In this document: positions 19,246 to 30,012 of the stretch, piece after piece
Position numbering within the stretch: position 1 is the first letter of the stretch
Layout: each line of letters starts with the position of its first letter
From: Nematopogon swammerdamellus
Taxonomy: Eukaryota > Arthropoda > Insecta > Lepidoptera > Adelidae
Direction: 5' to 3'
DNA: 64,000 nucleotides
NCBI GenBank assembly: GCA_946902875.1
Contig: OX336348.1
Location: 13,479,741 to 13,543,740 of the forward strand
Notes under the pieces: generated by a model
Seen by the model: the letters and a program-made list of their open reading frames with translations, nothing else
What the model was told of the DNA's origin: nothing
The model's database searches: none
Program-made: the position numbers and the translations under genes

Positions 19246-19530
19246 CGCAGTGCACAGACGGTTTTTTAAGGAGACCGAAAGTTAGCATAAGTGTAAAAAA
19301 AACCGTTCTATAATGTATCTGCACAGTTACGAAAGTATGATATTGTTGTGTTGTTGTTATTGTTTATGGTGTATGGTTGCTTTTCTTATTTTGTACCCTG
19401 AAAGGCTTTAAACAGGTGAATGCTTTTTATTCTAAATAATATTTTGGTGTCAATTTCCTTACTTTTGCATGACTTATATTGGTGTTGTGTCTAATTAACA
19501 AGTGATATGTTTCAATCCTTTTATTGTTAG

Positions 19531-19708
19531 ACTAGCTTTTGCCCGCGGCTTTGCTCGCGTGAAATTTGTATTTAAAAATAAGAAAGTGAGTAAACTCGCC
19601 ACCGTATTGGCCGTCTATTTCGGCGAACGGAATAATTCGGTTTGTATGAGTAGGAGTAGCCATATCTTAGCGTAACTTGAACTGAATTGTTTTTAACATA
19701 TCCTATAG
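19531..19708 (+). repeat. E element 5' part
   Basis: CTAGCTTTTGCCCGCGGCTT to TTTAACATATCCTATAG, broken by a MITE. Confidence 0.75.
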
Positions 19709-19710
19709 TA

Positions 19711-19834
19711 TTATCAAAACCTCGTGTCCGGTTGGGCAATAAAGTTATATGGCTTAGGGAAGCGAATCTGCGCACGGCGCCATGGCGCAAAGCCATAAAA
19801 CTTTATTGCCCAACCGGACAGGAGTTTTTGATAA
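19711..19834. mobile_element. 124-bp MITE with TA duplication
   Basis: TTATCAAAACCTCGTGTCCG and GTTGGGCAATAAAGTT at the left are mirrored at the right; TA flanks both ends. Typical of a Tc1/mariner-type MITE, inserted in E. Confidence 0.7.
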
Positions 19835-19870
19835 TACATAGTACTGTGAAATAGTCCTCGTATCATAGTA

Positions 19871-20245
19871 AAGTGAACCGATTTGCTAGCGGTTTTTTTA
19901 AATTGAAATAAATGTTAAATTAGAAATTTAAAAAACTCCCGACCCTTAAAAAAATCAAAAATAATTCCCGATTTTGATTTTTTAAGGGTCGGGGGTTTTT
20001 AATTTGTAATTTAACATTTATTTCATGTTTTAAAAAAAACCCTAGCAAATCGGTCCACTTTATAAGATAATGAATTTTTTATTACTTAATTAGATTAAAC
20101 CAGCCTTCTAATAAAAAACCGCATCCAAATCGGTCCATCCGTTTGGGAGCTACGATGCCACCGACAGACACACCCAACCCATACACTCATACACACACAC
20201 GTTAAACTTATAACACCGATCCGTTTGCGTCGGGGGTTAAAAAGA
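19871..20245. repeat. Imperfect palindrome plus GTCGGGGGTT repeat
   Basis: GTGAACCGATTTGCTAGCGG (19874 on) is mirrored by CCCTAGCAAATCGGTCCACT (to 20061), and ACTCCCGACCCTTAAAAAAA by TTTTTTAAGGGTCGGGGG. The next 130 bases (AATCGGTCCATCCGTTTGGG, CGATGCCACCGACAGACACA, GTCGGGGGTTAAAAAG) look like the 3' end of an interspersed repeat. Confidence 0.5.
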
Positions 20246-20301
20246 TCGCCAGGGCCCCAGGGCTCACTAACTATGAAAGCGACTTATACCTATAGTTTTT
20301 G

Positions 20302-20547
20302 ACGAGAACGTTAGAAGCGGTAGGGACGTCGTCGGACCTTCCCCGCGCCAGCGTAACATGATATTAGTAAAAACGTACCAATAACATTCGTCGGTCGCCC
20401 GCTGGCCACATAGCGTCAACCTTCCCCCACCCGATACCACCCAATCAGAGCGCGCGCCGTCACCTCCGCTACCCGCGGAGCTCGGCGACGCTGGTTCTCA
20501 TATAAGCATTGGACATTCCGACGTCCCTACCTCTTCTAACGTTCTTG
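20302..20547. mobile_element. MITE, GC-rich, GTTTTTG duplicated flanks
   Basis: GAGAACGTTAGAAGCGGTAG and GGACGTCG are mirrored by CGACGTCCCTACCTCTTC and TAACGTTCTTG. GTTTTTG lies on both sides (20295-20301, 20548-20554). The next 150 bases hold a further imperfect GC-rich inverted pair (CTCCCCTCC, GGGGTAGGGGAGAC). Confidence 0.55.
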
Positions 20548-20713
20548 GTTTTTGCTATAGCAGACGTTGTCACCTGGCGTTATCGTCTCTCCCCCGCCCC
20601 CTGCTCTCCCCTCCTATACGTCACTAGCGGCAGGGAGTAGGGCGGGAGGGTGAGGGGTAGGGGAGACGTCTGCAGCGCGGCCGCCCGTGAAGATAGCGGA
20701 ATCAGATGAGACA

Positions 20714-20738
20714 TTGGGGGGGGGGGGGGGGGGGGAGG
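20714..20738 (+). repeat. Poly-G run
   Basis: More than 20 G in a row, followed by GAGGGAGG. Length is unreliable in any assembly. Confidence 0.8.
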
Positions 20739-20883
20739 GAGGCGACGCGACGCTTAGGCGTCCTTGATGGTTTTAATCGAGTCGACTGGATGAGCTTTCG
20801 CGATGTCGTGGTGTTTAGAAGTGACTAAATAGGTGACCTAAAAAAGTATTAAATAATACTCAAAATACAAAATACACAAAAGC

Positions 20884-21200
20884 CCACTGGGCAGGGTTTG
20901 CATCCCTACTCGCTGGACTTACCGCGGATGCGTACCAATCTGTTCTGCAGATTTTTCCTCCACAGAACCGGTAAACTCTGGAAAGCTCTCACTGCCTACA
21001 TATTCCCCCCCAAGTACAGTCTCGGGTCCTTCAAGAGGGGCGTGAATAGGCATCTGTCAGGCCGACATGGCATTGGCATTCCCCGCTTGCGACCGAATGC
21101 CCATGGGCGTCATTAGACACCTTATGGGTTGCGACCTTGGGGTCACCATCCCGCCATCCTGGGCCATGCTATGACATCCCTTGCCATGTCATGTCTTTTT
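20884..21200 (+). pseudogene. J LINE C-terminal fragment
   Basis: RTNLFCRFFLHRTGKLWKAL, PPKYSLGSFKRG, then the 3' untranslated region. Forward orientation, 5'-truncated. The following 21200-21450 is a low-complexity stretch of TTAATTGCAA words ending AATGCCCAACACTGG. Confidence 0.7.
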
Positions 21201-21489
21201 ATTAAAAATGTAAAACTTTAAACTTTTAAACTTTAATTTTGTTAAAGTTGTTTTTATTTAATTAAATTAAAAAAGTTAATTGCAATTGATTTAATTGCAT
21301 GATACAATTAACAGTGTTAATCAAAATAAATTAATTGCAACATGCAAATAAAAGTTTAATTGCAATAAATTTAATTGCAATTGAATTAATTACAATTACT
21401 TTTTAGTCAATTAATTAATTGATTAAAAATTTAATTGATTAATGCCCAACACTGGTCATACGTTTGACTCTTTGTATATTTTTTTAAAT

Positions 21490-21690
21490 GTAAACCTACA
21501 TGGGTGGCTGTGCCGAGAGACCAATGGTGCATTCGACAGAGCCAAAAACACCTCTCCTCGCGAAGGCTCTTGTCCGAATACTTTCCGGTAAGTGGTGATT
21601 GATGTTGTGCTGCGATTTGGCTTTATCTGGCTTAATCGGGAGCATAGTGTGATGTTGTGCCTACTCTGATTGGAATACATTTTCGAAAAG
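21490..21690 (+). repeat. Diverged C-like repeat
   Basis: CTTGTCCGAATACTTTCCGG and GTGATTGATGTTGTGCTGCG parallel the C element 3' half; the rest does not match well. Confidence 0.4.
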
Positions 21691-21870
21691 ATTTATAAAG
21701 GGCCTACTCCATACTTTTCGTACCTTTCGTGGACATTGAAAATCTTTGCACTTAGTGAATTAATATAATTTGATAAATTGTAAAATATGACAAATATGAC
21801 GTATTGAAATACATAATCTGTCTCACCGTTTCAAACTTCCTCTTCAAAAACTTCAAAAGTTCATTTATTA

Positions 21871-22200
21871 TTAGCTTTTGCCCGCGGCTTCGCTCGCGTG
21901 AAATTCGTATTTAGAAATAATTTCGCGCGGAACAATTCCGTTTGTATGAGAGCCACGTCTTAGCGTAACAGGAACTGAAACTGAAGCCTATCCTGTGTCC
22001 CGTATATAATCAAATGTGCTTGTACTAAGTTTCGTCGAGTTCGGACGATCGGTTTAAGAGTTATACAGGAACATACATACATACAGAAAATATTTCTAAA
22101 AATCGTCAATTTAGATTTAGTATCATACATAGAGTCTACAAACTCAGTATCTCATAAAACAAAGTAACACACTCCATGACAGATTTATTATTAGTATTGA
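21871..22200 (+). repeat. E element
   Basis: TTAGCTTTTGCCCGCGGCTT, TCTTAGCGTAACAGGAACTG, GTCGAGTTCGGACGATCGG, ACATAC microsatellite, GTCAATTTAGATTTAGTATC, GATTTATTATTAGTATTGA. No ORF; class unknown, LINE- or SINE-related by its tail. Confidence 0.75.
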
Positions 22201-22448
22201 AAACACAGGCATTACAATACAGAGATACAACGACAAACGAATACAATACTATACAATACATACAAACAATAATTTAAACCTATACGCTGCATTTTCTTAG
22301 TCCTATCACCTTAAACTAGCCCGAAGTCTGTATCGTAAGTCTGCATAATATGTAGCTATAAATTGGGCTATTCTATTGTACTGACATGGCACCTAGTTCA
22401 CCGAGATTTTATGCGCTACAATATGGTGGTGTTGTAGGTGATGTAGAC

Positions 22449-23481
22449 CAGCGGTCGGCAACCCGCGGCCCGCGAGCGTCCTCCTTGCGGCCCGCGAATC
22501 TAACCAACGGGAAAAAAAATTCCCGTTGGCCAGACTAGTCTGACCATCAGTCTGACCACTGGGAAAAACTCCGATGTTTTTTGTAAATAAAGGTCTTATC
22601 ATTCGGAATTAAATATTTTAAAAGTCACCATGGTGCTGACATCTCCGAATACGGCGAAAAGCCTAAACTTAAATTAAGAAAAAAAAATTTTTTTTTTATT
22701 TCGCGCCTAAACTGAAATCTGTGACATTCACGAACGCGTTGGCTTACAAAAAATAAGCGTTGTTCCCGATTAACTGATGCACATTTAGATGCGATACTGC
22801 GCGTTTCTACGTCGAAGATGCAAGCAGATATTCCAAAACTTGCAAGTGAAATGCAGCCGCAAAAATCGCATATTAAGATTTTGACAGTTTTTTATAGTAA
22901 TATTTCATTGAAATATATAACTTGAACTCAAATAAATATGATTAAAAATGCATCAATGCGTTTTATTAACCGACTTCAAAAAAAGGAGTAGGTTCTCAAT
23001 TCGGCTGTATTTTTTTAAATTTTTTTTTTTATGTTTGTTACCTCAGAACTTTCGACTGGGTGAACAGATTTTGATGATTCTTTTTTTATTTGAAAGCTGG
23101 TGCTTCCCGTGTGGTCCCATTTCAATTTGGTCAAGATCGGATTGGAGAGCGAGGTGATTCCGCTGAGTGCATTAATAGCAAAAATAAAAAGAAAAAACTG
23201 TGAAATAAAAAACTATTTAAAAAAATATAAAAACCGCCCTCAAAAATGTATGAAATAAAAAAAAAAACGAACCCTAGAGTTGAAGGCGGAGCTAGCAAAG
23301 CAAGCAAAAATGATGCATGATTTTTTTTTATTTCATACATTTTTGAAGGCGGTTTTTATATTTTTTTAAGTAGTTTTTTTTTATTTTAAAATTGTATGTA
23401 CTTATGAAGATGAGATGTGGCCCGCACTGATCCTCTGGTAACAATTATGGCCCTCCTATAGTAAAACGTTGCCGACCCCTG
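22449..23481. mobile_element. Non-autonomous hAT element
   Basis: Ends CAGCGGTCGGCAACC and GTTGCCGACCCCTG, flanked by the 8-bp duplication ATGTAGAC (22441-22448, 23482-23489). No transposase ORF is visible. An H repeat is nested inside. Confidence 0.85.
22966..23390 (+). repeat. H repeat
   Basis: ACCGACTTCAAAAAAAGGAG, TTCTCAATTCGGCTGTAT, CCTCAGAACTTTCGACTGGG, TGGTGCTTCCCGTGTGGTCC and a foldback of ATGTATGAAATAAAAA/TTTTATTTCATACAT joined to TTTTGAAGGCGGTTTTTATA. A second copy lies at 45553-45828. Confidence 0.7.
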
Positions 23482-23521
23482 ATGTAGACAAACATGTCAG
23501 TTTCCATAAAAAAAGAAAAAA

Positions 23522-23878
23522 ACATACATGCATACATACATATCACGCACGCTGAATCCCGACAATCGGGGTAAGCAGAGTAATCGGTGTTGCGCTGCAA
23601 GAACTCTGGTAAATTACAGCACAACACCGAACACCACGTTTCGCAAATTATTCCAACAAGATTCAATCGATCAAGCAGCAAGTAAGGCACGAAGACCCAC
23701 CTGCTCCATGACTCGGTGGAAGTACCGTGCCAAGGTGAGAGGTGGCGACCCTGTCGCCCTTTAGCACGGCATCTTGTCCTTATCCCTTAGTCGCCTTTTA
23801 CGACATGCATGGGTAGAGATGCAGTGGGGCTATTCTTTTTAAGTACCGGCCCCACACAGTACCGGCCCCACATAGTAA
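23522..23878 (-). repeat. C element
   Basis: The minus strand runs from a duplicated GGGGCCGGTACT start through TGTCGTAAAAGGCGACTAAG to GTATGTATGCATGTATG. Complete. Confidence 0.8.
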
Positions 23879-24476
23879 GAAAAAAACAAATATTAATATT
23901 TAATTTTCTCATACCTAACGTTAAAACCACACCGAACAATTTTCAAACATTAAAACTTATCAACAAGTAGTGTGTCTTAAATAAAAAATGGTGGGCATTA
24001 TCAAGAAGTTTCACATTCCCGTATCACAATTCCCATATTAATAAAGCCATTAGTAATAAAATTTTAAATAAATTCCCAATTTTAACGCTCGCGCACCTCA
24101 CGTTTATCCACCAGTAGGTCGTTTAGAAGGCCTAATATCAGTGCGACCGAAAATAAAAGAGAATAAGTAAAAAAAAAAGAAATAAAACAGAATGAGAGAA
24201 TATCGGAGCGCTGTCAACGACGCTGTTCCTTACGGAACAAAGAAACTAATAGAGTCGAGTTGTTGTACTTATTTATTTTTGACGTGCAATCACGTCTTAC
24301 TCATATTGTGCAAGGTGGGATGCATGTAAGCTAAAATACGACGTCACCGACACGAAACATGTACCGGGAAAATGGTCATTGCTCAGTTTCTAAGTGACGC
24401 ACATACAAAACACATATGTATAAGCAAAATGAGGAAGGTGGCGCTAATACAACAATAATAAAAAAATAAATTCAGA
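23879..24476. other. Intron sequence without recognised feature
   Basis: AT-rich; no ORF, array or repeat end recognised. Confidence 0.4.
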
Positions 24477-24797
24477 CCGTGCGGGGCCGGTAATTTAAAA
24501 AAATATCCCCACTGCATCTCTCCCCGTGTATGTCGTAAAAGGCGACTAATCTCCGACGACTCCCTTCTTATATTACTAGGCGGTAGGGTTTAACCCGCCC
24601 GGGTTGATACCACCGCACTGAATGAAAGGTCGGTCGAAACGGCTATGTAACTAGTTTGTGTTTTCCGTTCAGTTCAGTGTAGCTGGCACGACCGAAGGGA
24701 AGCACTGACGTGGCACCAAGTTCACCCGGTGTTATGGGCTAACATCACGGATGTTGTAGGTGATGTAGCCAACCGTGTCAGTTTCCATAAAAAAAAA
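24477..24797 (+). repeat. S3 composite SINE
   Basis: CGTGCGGGGCCGGTAATTTA, TGTCGTAAAAGGCGACTAAT, CTCCCTTCTTATATTACTAG, S2 core, GTCAGTTTCCATAAAAAAAA. Confidence 0.85.
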
Positions 24798-24861
24798 TAT
24801 TATTATTATTTTCAGGCACAGTGAGTCATCAAAGTTAGACGATTTTTTTTTCAATTCGTTT

Positions 24862-25500
24862 CCAGAGTAACCAATGTTTTTTTTTTTCGAGGAAAAATAT
24901 AAAATTCTCTCTGGCATGAAACCAGGTTGAAGAGTACTCATATCTCGGTCAAATTCTGCGGCTTGGTAGACAAAGGAATTCAACTGGGTTGGGCTGCCTT
25001 CGGAAAGTTAAAATTCGACCTTCCGCAACATTTAAGAACCCATATTATATTACCAGTGTGTTCTCCCGGTTATGACGTACAGGTGTGAAACGTGGACTCT
25101 GACGGTCGCTGTTGTCCAACCATAAGTTGAAAGTTGCCCAGCGAGCAATGGAGCGAGCCATGCTGGGAATATCGCTACGTGATATGGTGCGTAACGAGGC
25201 AATGTGCCGACGCACCAAAGTAGTCGATATTGGACACCGGGTGGCTAAGCTCAAGTAGCAGTGGGCTGGGCACGCTAGCCGAAGAGACGATGACCGTTGG
25301 AGAAACCGTGTCCGGCACTGGCGGCCGTGGACAGGAAAACGGAGTGTGGGAAGACCACCCGTCAGGTGGGACGACGACATCAAGTACGTCGGCGGAAAGC
25401 AGTGGTTCCGTATCGCTGAAGGCCGGGAGGACTGGAGGAAAATTGGAGAGGCGTATGTCCAGCAGTGGACGCTTACACTGTTGGCTGTGGAATTCAGGTA
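24862..25500 (+). pseudogene. RTE-clade LINE ORF C-terminal fragment
   Basis: Across frame changes the plus strand reads VEEYSYLGQILRL, QRAMERAMLGISLRDMVRNE, RRTKVVDIGHRVAKLK then a stop, QWAGHASRRDDDRW, TGKRSVGRPPVRWDDDIK and IGEAYVQQWT. This is the well-conserved C-terminal end of RTE-type endonuclease/reverse transcriptase proteins in Lepidoptera. It is broken by stops, with no polymerase core. Confidence 0.8.
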
Positions 25501-25536
25501 TACAAAGTAAATTATAAGAAAATAATAATTTTACAA

Positions 25537-25772
25537 ATAGGGCGACAGGCTGGCCACCTCTCACCTTGGCACGGTACTTCCACCGAGTCATGCAGCAGGT
25601 GGTTCTTCGTGCATTACTTGCTGCTTGATCGATTGAATCTTGTTCGAATACTTTGCGAAACGTGGTGGTCGGTGTTGTGCTTCAATTTACCAGATTTCTT
25701 GCAGCACAACGCCGATTACTCTGCTTACCCCGATTGTCGGGATTCAGCGTGGGTGATATGTATGTATATGTA
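25537..25772 (+). repeat. C element, 5'-truncated
   Basis: GGGCGACAGGCTGGCCACCT to GGTGATATGTATGTATATG, including the GGTGTTGTGCTT/CAGCACAACGCC inverted pair. Confidence 0.75.
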
Positions 25773-25936
25773 CAATTAAAATGTTAATTATTATTTAAAT
25801 ATCTTTCTTTTATTGACAACCAATTAAATTTTTCATATACTGCCGGGGAAACGTTTCTTTCTTTCATAAATGTACAAAAGAGCGACTCTACCAAATTTAT
25901 GTGCGCACACGCAGGCAGTACAGTGGGGCACACGTA

Positions 25937-26321
25937 GGGTTGCCAGATGTTCGCCATTAAAAAAACGGACAACCAAAAACTCAATTTTATTTAGGTTTTT
26001 AAAGTAAAACACATGAAATGTTAAGAAAGAAAGTTATATTCATACTTAGGTCACAACACAAACAAATCATCATAGTACAAACATATCAATATAATCTTTT
26101 AGGACCCGCCGCCCGCCCGTCAGCCACGCCACCTTCCTTGCCCCGCCCAAAGCGTACGCGTACCTAGCAATAGCTTATGTTATGTATGGCGGGAATAGAA
26201 ATATTGCAGTATTAACCGGGCGGGAAATTTAAAAACCGGACAAAACCTGGTCAAATTTTTTTACCGGACAGGGGCTTCGAAAACCGTACTGTCCGGGCCA
26301 AAACCGGACATCTGGCAACCC
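25937..26321. mobile_element. MITE, GGGTTGCCAGATGT family
   Basis: TA GGGTTGCCAGATGT ... ACATCTGGCAACCC TA. The interior has ACCGGACA words on both sides. TA duplication points to the Tc1/mariner group. Related copies at 32158-32620 and 60630-61101. Confidence 0.75.
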
Positions 26322-26323
26322 TA

Positions 26324-26751
26324 GGCACACGGCGTGCGATAGAGATCGCGTCTCTAATTGCGGCCATAATTTAAACTGACTGTAGGTACTCACATAATGT
26401 CCTTGCGTTTATTTATTAAGTTTTCTTATTGACATACAGATTGGACCACTGTTACGCATATTGTTTAGCATAATAAATAAATAACATTGTTAGTGTACTG
26501 CGTGCGTAAAGACAAGACATTTCAAAGGCGGTCAGGGCTATATTATCTATCAGAAATTCGTCGCTACTAGTAATTTTCTCACGATCGGTCTCATTCGCTC
26601 GAACGGGCGAATCTCAAATTCTCAGTGAACTAGTGAGTGAGACAGAGCTAGAGAACAGGCAGTGCAGATAGTACGCGGGCCTTATTTTTAGGCGCCCGCG
26701 CACACACGTTCCGATAAACATAATCATTGAAATAATACCGCGCAAAAATAT
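26324..26751. other. Intron sequence without recognised feature
   Basis: No ORF or repeat end recognised. Confidence 0.4.
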
Positions 26752-26879
26752 TATAAAAACCGGCCAAGTGCGAGTCGAACTCGCGCACCGAGCGTTCCGT
26801 ATCGCCATGTCATGGTCAGCGCCACTCACGCCATCTATGGATTAGTTAAAATGCTTCATACTCTTTTCGGTAGATCCGA

Positions 26880-27130
26880 AACTGTAGGTCCTTCCCTCCT
26901 AATCTTACTTGGTGGTAGGGTTTAACCCGCCCGGGTTGGTACCACCGCACTGAATGAAACGACGGTTGAAACGGCTATGTAAATAGTTTTTGTTTTCCGA
27001 CCAGTTCAGTGTAGCCGGCACGATCAAAGGGGGAAGCACTGACATGGCACCTAGTTCACCCGGTGTTATGGGCTGACGTCACGGACGTTGTAAGGTGATG
27101 TAGCCAAACGCGTCAGTCTCCATAAAAAAA
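26880..27130 (+). repeat. S2 SINE core nested in D
   Basis: CCGAAACTGTAGGTCCTTCC to GTCAGTCTCCAT plus A-tail; AGAT flanks both sides of the insertion. Confidence 0.75.
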
Positions 27131-27237
27131 AAGATGGCGAGCATTAACTTTTTAGTTTCTTGTATGGGGGGCCCCGTGAAATTTATATTTTTTCTTATTT
27201 TTATTATTTGTTGTTATATCGGCCATAATAAATAACA

Positions 27238-27443
27238 GACAATAAATTATTTTTATTTACAAAATGTTTGTTTGATGAATTTTTATATATTAATATTATT
27301 TATAAAATTACACAATTCAGATATTTCGACTGTGTTGTCGTCATCAGTGAAGTTAATATGTTATATTTTTCACTGATGACGACAACACAGTCGAAATATC
27401 TGAATTGTGTAATTTTATAAATAATATTAATATATAAAAATTT
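27238..27443. mobile_element. 206-bp hairpin insertion with 13-bp target duplication
   Basis: ATAATAAATAACA lies at 27225-27237 and 27444-27456. Inside, 27278-27350 and 27370-27442 are exact reverse complements (73 bp) with a 19-base loop. Each arm carries CTGATGACGACAACACAGTC followed by GAAA, a hammerhead-ribozyme-like core. No ORF. Confidence 0.8.
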
Positions 27444-27699
27444 ATAATAAATAACACATATTCTGTGAAAATTTCAACGGGCTATCTATTACGGTTGAAG
27501 AGATACAGCCCTCGGACAGACAGACAGATGGACAGACAGGAGGCGTAGGCTTAGTAATAGAGTCCCGTACGACAGATGCGGAACCATAAAAATGCATTTA
27601 GAAATACGTTAACTCCAGAACATGTTAAAAATTTTTTTTTTGTCCGAAAATCAAAATAGCCAGGTATCCCATTAAGATGTATAGGTAAACATACTTCTA

Positions 27700-28213
27700 G
27701 CATCATACATAGGTACTGTCCCTACTTGAAGGTGCGCGCTGGGCTAGATCGTTATAGCATCATACATAGGTACTGTCCCTACTTGAAGGTGCGCGCTGGG
27801 CTAGATCGTTCTAGCATCATACATAGGTACTGTCCCTACTTGGAGGTGCGCGCTGGGCTAGATCGTTCTAGCATCATACATAGGTACTGTCCCTACTTGA
27901 AGGTGCGCGCTGGGCTAGATCGTTCTAGCATCATACATAGGTACTGTCCCTACTTGAAGGTGCGCGCTGGGCTAGATCGTTCTAGCATCATACATAGGTA
28001 CTGTCCCTACTTGAAGGTGCGCGCTGGGCTAGATCGTTCTAGCATCATACATAGGTACTGTCCCTACTTGAAGGTGCGCGCTGGGCTAGATCGTTCTAGC
28101 ATCATACATAGGTACTGTCCCTACTTGAAGGTGCGCGCTGGGCTAGATCGTTCTAGCATCATACATAGGTACTGTCCCTACTTGAAGGTGCGCGCTGGGC
28201 TAGATCGTTCTAG
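27700..28213 (+). repeat. 57-bp minisatellite, nine units
   Basis: Unit: GCATCATACATAGGTACTGT, CCCTACTTGAAGGTGCGCGC, TGGGCTAGATCGTTCTA. Nine copies, nearly identical (single-base variants in the first and second units). 57 is a multiple of three, so one frame stays open with a 19-residue period (KVRAGLDRSSIIHRYCPYL). It lacks an ATG in that frame and has no coding support. Confidence 0.95.
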
Positions 28214-28313
28214 GCGCTGCGCTGGGCTTGACAGAAATATGGAAGTCGCTCTTAGGGCGAAACCAGTTGGACACCACTGTGCTAGATATGGCGAAAACAA
28301 TCTTAATATACTT

Positions 28314-28700
28314 ACTAGCTTTTGCCCGCGGCTTCGCACGCGTGAAATTCGAATTTAAAAAGAAGAAAGTTAGTAAGCCCGCTACCGTACCTATATAACG
28401 GCACACGGAACAATTCGGTTTGTATGATAACCACATCTTAGCGTAACCGGAACTGAATTGTATTTAGCATATATATCGAATAGTTAAATGTGCTTGTACT
28501 AAGTTTCATCAAATTCGGATGATCGCTTTAAGAGTTATTGAGGAACATACCTACATACATACATACATAGAGAAAATATTTTCTAATAATCGTCAATTTA
28601 GTTTTAGTATCTTAATAGAGTCTACAAACGCAGTATTTCATAAAACAAAGTAACTTACAACATGACCATCCCTTACAGATTTATTATTATTAAGTATTGA
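28314..28700 (+). repeat. E element
   Basis: CTAGCTTTTGCCCGCGGCTT to GATTTATTATTATTAAGTATTGA; complete. Confidence 0.8.
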
Positions 28701-28713
28701 TCATTTTGTTGCT

Positions 28714-28990
28714 TTTTAGGTTTCCGTATTCCGTACGGAAGCCTATTACTAAGCCTACGCCGTCCTTCTGTCTGTCCGAGGGCTGTATCTCTTGAACCGT
28801 AATAGGTAGCCCGTTGAAATGTTCACAGAATATGTATTATTATGGTGGATATAATAACAAATAATAAAAAAATAGAAAAAGTAAAAAATTAAGGGGGGTT
28901 CCCATACAAGAAAGCTGTTTTTTTTTCAATGTTTTTTTTTGTGTTGCGGATACCTCGGTGTCCGAGTCCGACTCGCACTTGGCCGGTTTC
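28714..28990 (-). repeat. D2 element
   Basis: TTTTTAGGTTTCCGTATTCC to GTCCGACTCGCACTTGGCCG. Confidence 0.85.
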
Positions 28991-29122
28991 TTTCATACAA
29001 AAGTCAAATTACTTACATACATACATAAGGTCACACCTGTTTTCCACTCGGAAAGGCAGAGACAACGAATCTCGAAACGAACAAGAAAGCGCTACGAGCC
29101 TAACGCACGTCTGATTGATTGA

Positions 29123-29200
29123 TATGGCACCTAGCTCACCAAGGTGAGGGAGACATCACGGTTGTTGAAGGTGATATAGCCAACTGTGACCTTTCACCAC
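29123..29200 (+). repeat. S2 SINE 3' fragment, diverged
   Basis: ATATGGCACCTAGCTCACCA, GACATCACGGTTGTTGAAGG, GATATAGCCAACTGTGACC. Confidence 0.6.
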
Positions 29201-29221
29201 CAACCCACTTGACAATATGAA

Positions 29222-30003
29222 GGGACCTTGTGCCGCCCGTAATTCAATGGAATTAGCACCACTGAATCTCTCCCCGTGCATGTCGTAAAAGGCGACTAAG
29301 GAATAAGGACAAGATGCCGTGCTGAAGGGCAACAAGGTAGACACCTCTCAACTTGGCACTGTTCTACATACCCATTCGTGTAGCAGGTCGATCTTCGTGC
29401 CTTACTTCCTGTTTGATATTTATACAGGGTGTAAAAACGGCGAGTACATTAAATTTAGGAAATGATTATTGGGATCAAGAGTAACAAAAAAGTCAAATAA
29501 CTTTTTTCTGAATTCCCTTTAAATAAAAAGTTACAGTTTTCATACAAACTAATTGATTATTTTAGTGTAAAAATGATCTAATGACAACAGGGCGGCGCGG
29601 AGGGGCGGGAAGAGCGGGTGAGACGTGAACGCCTCGGGCGGAGGTGTTGGTGGGAGGGGCGGGGGTTAGCTTTGTGAGTGGAGGACTGGAGGTCGGCAGG
29701 CGAAGGGTGCGGATCGGCAACAAAGCGTTAAATTACACTAGACGAAAACATACATTGCAAAAATGCATATCTCGAAAACTAGACACTTTAGAGAAAAACT
29801 TTATTTGCTTTTTTGTCTAGGAAAAACATGAGGATTGCGCTGGCGAAATTAATGTACTCGCCGTTTTAACAGCCTGTATATTATGTCCGAATACTTCGCG
29901 AAACGTGGCGGTCGGTGTTGTGCTGTAATTTATCGAGGCTCTTGCAGCACAACACCAATCATTGTGCCTACCCCGATTGTCGGAATACAGCGTTTATTAT
30001 GTA
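29222..30003 (+). repeat. C element interrupted by a MITE
   Basis: CCCCGTGCATGTCGTAAAAG to CTTCCTGTTTGATATT, insertion, then ATGTCCGAATACTTCGCG, GGTGTTGTGCTG/CAGCACAACACC and CGATTGTCGGAATACAGCG. Confidence 0.8.
29423..29878. mobile_element. 456-bp MITE with TA duplication
   Basis: TA TACAGGGTGTAAAAACGGCG ... CGCCGTTTTAACAGCCTGTA TA; GAGTACATTAA/TTAATGTACTC extends the inverted repeat. The G-rich interior (about 29590-29720) has no ORF. Tc1/mariner type. Confidence 0.75.
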
Positions 30004-30012
30004 TGTGTATTA

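Larger units (their letters stand above)
22385..23515 (+). repeat. S2 SINE 3' end split by a hAT element
   Basis: ACATGGCACCTAGTTCACCG to GTAGGTGATGTAGAC (22385-22448) resumes after the insertion as ATGTAGACAAACATGTCAGT and TTCCATAAAAAAAG (23482-23515). Confidence 0.8.
26752..27592 (+). repeat. D element with two insertions
   Basis: CCGGCCAAGTGCGAGTCGAA to CTCTTTTCGGTAGAT (26880), then a SINE, then GATGGCGAGCATT, CCCCGTGAAATTTATA, GGCCATAATAAATAACA (27237), a hairpin element, and finally CACATATTCTGTG through the GACA microsatellite to GGAACCATAAAAA. Its internal order is intact once the insertions are removed. Confidence 0.8.

Noticed and set aside
25045..25591. Reverse open frames of 112 and 138 codons
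   Set aside because: They are antisense shadows of the RTE LINE C-terminal fragment on the plus strand.
27726..28358. 210-codon frame in the minisatellite as a repeat protein
   Set aside because: No ATG in frame, unit length alone explains openness, and the frame ends in an E repeat.
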